Assembly (NCBI GenBank): GCA_029940175.1
Contig: JAOZRM010000135.1
Span: 1-8,757, forward strand
Direction: 5' to 3'
Length of the DNA: 8,757 bases
Origin: Candidatus Sabulitectum sp.
GTDB taxonomy: Bacteria; Fermentibacterota; Fermentibacteria; Fermentibacterales; JCC-6
Position numbers and translations under genes: made by a program. Below the pieces are notes generated by a model. That model was not told the origin of the DNA, did not search any database, and saw only the letters and a program-made list of their open reading frames with translations. Position 1 is the first letter of the stretch. Each line of letters starts with the position of its first letter. Positions 7,126 through 8,757 of this stretch are shown piece by piece.

Positions 7126-7385
7126 TCCCACTCCTCAGTGTCCCAGTCCGGTCCCGGTTCTGCAACCTGATCCAGAAGCCTGTCATCCCCAGAATCGCTC
7201 ATCCTGGCAAAAGAGGTGCTCCAGCCCGCTCGAGGATGATTTGTAGAGCGAATTATTAAATGATGGCGGTGAACCTCGATCTCAACTTCGGTCTGGAAAC
7301 CGCATTGCTCAATTACAGGTTTAGGAATGCGTATGCCTCTGCTGTTTCCTATCTTTATAATACTTGCATGCAGGTACTGCTTCAT
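7119..7385 (-). CDS. mazE: MazE/AbrB-family antitoxin (88 aa)
   Basis: The N-terminal half is an AbrB/MazE swapped-hairpin DNA-binding domain: SIIKIGNSRGIRIPKPVIEQCGF at about 8-30, then EVEIEVHRHHLIIRS. The C-terminal tail, PRAGWSTSFARMSDSGDDRLLD (51-72) ending in DWDTEEWEW, is the acidic, probably disordered segment that wraps and neutralises MazF. I start at the ATG at 7385, where the domain begins. The frame is open further upstream (to about 7478), but those codons run through the promoter. The ribosome binding site is GAGG at 7395-7392, followed by five more G residues and a C. The protein likely binds the palindrome at its own promoter, alone or with the toxin, to repress the operon, as is known for this family. 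Confidence 0.92.
   Translation of the reverse strand: MKQYLHASIIKIGNSRGIRIPKPVIEQCGFQTEVEIEVHRHHLIIRSTNHPRAGWSTSFARMSDSGDDRLLDQVAEPGPDWDTEEWEW
7131..7136 (-). promoter_or_regulatory. Ribosome binding site deciding the mazF start
   Basis: GAGGAG on the minus strand stands 5 nt before the ATG at 7125 and directly abuts the alternative GTG at 7131, which therefore lacks a usable spacing. It lies within the antitoxin reading frame. Confidence 0.6.
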
Positions 7386-7411
7386 GCCCCCCCTCAGGTT
7401 AGATGTTACCA

Positions 7412-7428
7412 TAATTACATTGTAATTA
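7412..7428. promoter_or_regulatory. Candidate mazEF operator: perfect 8-1-8 palindrome
   Basis: TAATTACA and TGTAATTA are exact inverted arms around a single T. The same region also holds TAATTAC as a direct repeat with an 11-bp period (7412 and 7423), about one helical turn. It overlaps the -10 box of the antitoxin promoter, so a bound AbrB-type antitoxin would block RNA polymerase. The arrangement matches autoregulation in toxin-antitoxin operons; binding itself is inferred. Confidence 0.65.
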
Positions 7429-7447
7429 CTACCTCTCACAATGTCAA
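7419..7447 (-). promoter_or_regulatory. Sigma70-type promoter of the mazEF operon
   Basis: The -35 TTGACA (7447-7442) is a perfect consensus. A 17-nt spacer leads to -10 TACAAT (7424-7419, 5 of 6). Transcription would start at about 7412, leaving a leader of about 25-30 nt before the antitoxin ATG at 7385. This is the best promoter in the window. Confidence 0.75.
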
Positions 7448-7635
7448 CTTCGCAGGGGAACAATACTCTGTACGTCATGATTTTCGGTATAATGCACTGC
7501 TATGTAATTGAATCAGTAGCACAGTCGGGGTAACAATCCTAATAATCGAGAACTCCCCGTGGACAACATGGCGTGAGCAAGCGGAAATGAAAATTTAAGG
7601 TATACGGAGTAGAATATGGTTCACAGTTTCGCAAA

Positions 7636-7644
7636 TGATATATT
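7636..7644 (+). promoter_or_regulatory. Extended -10 promoter candidate for the acetyltransferase gene
   Basis: The sequence TGATATATT reads as TGn plus TATATT (5 of 6 to TATAAT). No good -35 lies upstream, which an extended -10 can tolerate. Transcription would start at about 7651 with a leader of about 24 nt. It is flanked by an inverted GTTCAC (7619-7624) / GTGAAC (7651-7656) pair. Confidence 0.4.
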
Positions 7645-7674
7645 CTTACGGTGAACTTCACAGATGGAGCTTGT

Positions 7675-8511
7675 ATGAAAAAAGAAATAAATATCAGAGA
7701 AGCCACTGCAGATGATCTCAGCGATCTTGCGGAAATATCAAGAACTACCTGGGATGGTGATGATTATCTGGAAGGCGTATCAGAAAAATGGATCGATCAG
7801 CAGGGATTTTTCGTTGCCGAGTTGTGCGGTAAAGTGATAGGCTGCGCTAAACTGACCACTCTCCCTGGAAAAATTGGCTGGCTTGAAGGTCTCAGGGTAC
7901 ACAACGATTTCAAAGGAAAAGGATATGGAAGAATCCTTGCGGAAGAGATCCTCCAGATCGCACGAGGAAAAGCTAAGGCAGGTCATTTCAAATCCATTGA
8001 ATTCTCAACATACGTCAACAACGCAGAGAGTATCGGCATGGCTGAGAAACAGGGGTTCAAAACATATGAGCTTTTTCATGTGATAAGCCTGGAAAACCCA
8101 CCGGTACAGAACACTCCTGTTGTTCTTAAGAAGTTTTCTCCAACGGTAGAAGATTTCTCGATATACCCGGAACATGCCCCATGCGGGTGGAAATACATAA
8201 GCTACAGCAGTAGCGACTCCATGAAGTGGATGAAGGAGAATGCGGAATTCTGGCAGGTAGGAACAGGAGCTAAATTTTTATCTGCAAATCGTGGTTCTGA
8301 AATTTCACCTCTTGCATCTGCCATGGATGACCGGGAAGGATTCATTCAGGGAGTTTTTGCTTTTGCCGAATTGAAAAGACTGGATTATCTGGAGATTATG
8401 GTACACGACTCGCACAAGAAAATTCTTAACACTGCTGTAAAAAACGGTTTTTCTTACTGGGATGAACAAGGAACAGCAAATCTTCCCGTTTACAGACTAT
8501 TCGATAAATAA
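7675..8511 (+). CDS. GNAT-family N-acetyltransferase, possibly tandem-domain (278 aa)
   Basis: I use the ATG at 7675, preceded by GGAG (7666-7669) at 5 nt. A GTG at 7651 would add eight residues but has no Shine-Dalgarno. Residues about 5-130 form a full GNAT domain: INIREATADDLSDLAEI opening, FFVAELCGKVIGCAKL strands (45-60) and motif A LEGLRVHNDFKGKGYGRILAEEIL (70-93), whose KGKGYG loop binds acetyl-CoA pyrophosphate. YVNNAESIGMAEKQGF (113-128) is the usual end of the fold. The second half (about 148-278) has a closing pattern like a GNAT C-terminus (LEIMVHDSHKKILNTAVKNGFSYWDEQG, 239-266) but no acetyl-CoA loop. It may therefore be a degenerate second GNAT domain that shapes the substrate site. 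The substrate is unknown. The protein is probably cytosolic, with no signal peptide. Confidence 0.88.
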   Translation: MKKEINIREATADDLSDLAEISRTTWDGDDYLEGVSEKWIDQQGFFVAELCGKVIGCAKLTTLPGKIGWLEGLRVHNDFKGKGYGRILAEEILQIARGKAKAGHFKSIEFSTYVNNAESIGMAEKQGFKTYELFHVISLENPPVQNTPVVLKKFSPTVEDFSIYPEHAPCGWKYISYSSSDSMKWMKENAEFWQVGTGAKFLSANRGSEISPLASAMDDREGFIQGVFAFAELKRLDYLEIMVHDSHKKILNTAVKNGFSYWDEQGTANLPVYRLFDK

Positions 8512-8582
8512 TTTCAGGGCTGACAAAAAAACATAAGAAGACTCAGGTTGAATTATTGTTGCAGTTTGCATCCCATTTTCAT

Positions 8583-8588
8583 GGAGGT
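8583..8588 (+). promoter_or_regulatory. Ribosome binding site of the candidate selenoprotein gene
   Basis: GGAGGT stands 6 nt before the ATG at 8595. It is a strong, well-spaced Shine-Dalgarno, arguing that the short ORF with the internal UGA is really translated. No clear promoter is visible in the 83 bp behind the acetyltransferase, so the gene may share its transcript. Confidence 0.65.
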
Positions 8589-8594
8589 CAGACA

Positions 8595-8757
8595 ATGAAA
8601 AACCTTTTCCCGATTCTGCTTATCCTGGCACTGGGAGCACTGGCCCTGGAAAGCGACATCGGATTCGATCAGTTTTCGTCAGAGGATCCCATAGGGTGTT
8701 GACTCTGCCCTTTGCGTTACATGGTTGTAGCGTATTCTGAAGAGATCAATACCGGGA
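8595..8757 (+). CDS. Candidate secreted selenoprotein with in-frame UGA, family unknown; 3' end outside window
   Basis: A strong ribosome binding site precedes the ATG at 8595. Residues 1-18 are a signal peptide or membrane anchor (MKNLFPILLILALGALAL), followed by an acidic stretch, ESDIGFDQFSSEDPIG. Codon 35 is Cys and codon 36 is TGA (8700-8702). The frame then continues Leu-Cys-Pro-Leu-Arg-Tyr with no further stop to the window edge, 18 codons, whereas both other forward frames close at 8728 and 8738. Read with selenocysteine, the motif is C-U-L-C-P: two cysteines beside a Sec, a redox or metal-ligand arrangement. A SECIS-like hairpin follows the UGA. UGA is a normal stop in neighbouring genes, so recoding would be context-dependent. 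Alternatives are a true 35-aa secreted peptide, a pseudogene, or a sequencing error. The Cys-x-Leu-Cys spacing faintly recalls DsbB, but no second helix follows, so I do not assign it. Confidence 0.55.
8713..8734 (+). promoter_or_regulatory. Candidate bacterial SECIS hairpin just after the in-frame UGA
   Basis: 8713-8720 (UGCGUUAC) pairs with 8727-8734 (GUAGCGUA) in eight consecutive pairs, two of them G-U. The loop, AUGGUU (8721-8726), contains GGU. Eighteen nucleotides separate the UGA from the loop, within the range known for bacterial SECIS elements and, as I recall it, like E. coli fdhF. A lower stem, CUCU (8703-8706) with AGAG (8741-8744), could close the structure right next to the UGA. 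SelB would bind the apical loop to deliver Sec-tRNA. The pairing is seen in the sequence; the function is inferred. Confidence 0.5.

Larger units (their letters stand above)
7386..7674. other. Divergent intergenic region between mazEF and the acetyltransferase
   Basis: This is the longest gene-free stretch in the window (289 bp). Its left third holds the mazEF promoter and operator. Its right end holds an extended -10 box for the acetyltransferase. In between (about 7450-7615) I see no gene, no terminator and no mobile-element remnant. There is only an isolated TATAAT at 7488-7493 without a -35, and a weak CGGGG/CCCCG inverted pair. Confidence 0.6.

Noticed and set aside
7386..7478. N-terminal extension of the antitoxin up to 7478
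   Set aside because: It would run through the promoter and operator, and the AbrB/MazE domain begins at the ATG at 7385.
7488..7493. Perfect TATAAT on the plus strand
   Set aside because: No -35 at 16-18 nt and no extended TGn; an isolated hexamer in AT-rich sequence.
7511..7580. attC-like or hairpin element in the mazEF/acetyltransferase spacer
   Set aside because: Only a 5-bp CGGGG/CCCCG pair; no integron core sites could be aligned.
7651..7674. Acetyltransferase start at GTG 7651 (eight extra residues)
   Set aside because: No Shine-Dalgarno precedes it, while the ATG at 7675 has GGAG at 5 nt and begins at the usual GNAT N-terminus.
8512..8594. Terminator or promoter between the acetyltransferase and the candidate selenoprotein
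   Set aside because: The A-run at 8525-8531 has no hairpin, and no -35/-10 pair at acceptable spacing was found.
8595..8702. UGA at 8700 read as Trp or Gly through a genome-wide variant code
   Set aside because: TGA clearly ends other genes here (at 7-9 and 5638-5640), so only local recoding is compatible.
8679..8757. DsbB/VKOR-like protein from the Cys-x-Leu-Cys motif
   Set aside because: The residues after the motif are not a membrane helix and the arginine spacing differs; there is too little sequence to assign.

Overview
The window reads as part of a Gram-negative bacterial chromosome, most likely from an uncultured anaerobic lineage. The Gram-negative reading rests on a signal-peptide-bearing, beta-strand-rich protein of outer-membrane type and on a candidate lipoprotein. 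Composition looks mid-range to slightly AT-rich, with frequent AGA arginine codons. UGA is used as an ordinary stop (genes ending at 7 and 5638). I cannot place the organism securely. The gene mix (a DUF6754-like membrane protein, a YyaL/SPATA20 homologue, a PorV/UPF0164-like barrel) would fit candidate phyla near the FCB group such as Fermentibacterota or WOR-3, but that is only a guess.

Layout, left to right. Positions 1-3962 hold a leftward series: a YyaL-type thioredoxin/hexosidase-fold protein with a possible lipoprotein leader (1914-3962), a DUF6754-like secreted or membrane protein with an FnIII-like domain (636-1814), a polytopic membrane protein of about six helices (7-624), and the first bases of a further gene overlapping its stop (1-7). 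The last three are tightly packed and look like one transcription unit with its own promoter at about 1857-1894. A 199-bp divergent spacer rich in CCTGAA/TTCAGG elements separates this series from a rightward ABC-F ATPase (4162-5649). The ABC-F gene converges on, and overlaps by 12 bp, a leftward outer-membrane beta-barrel gene (5638-6714).

Next comes a leftward mazEF-type toxin-antitoxin operon (6802-7385). Its near-consensus sigma70 promoter has a -10 box buried in a perfect 8-1-8 palindrome, the expected arrangement for autorepression. A rightward GNAT acetyltransferase gene (7675-8511) follows.

The most interesting signal is at the right edge. A well-initiated ORF with a signal peptide begins at 8595 and meets an in-frame TGA at 8700, in the context Cys-UGA-Leu-Cys-Pro. 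The same frame then stays open to the window end, while both other frames close. An 8-bp hairpin with an AUGGUU loop begins 10 nt after the UGA, and its loop starts after 18 nt, the geometry of a bacterial SECIS element. I read this as a candidate secreted selenoprotein of unrecognised family, cut off by the window end. A second point of interest is the uncharacterised DUF6754-like membrane cassette on the left. No RNA genes, CRISPR arrays, insertion sequences or convincing terminators were seen.
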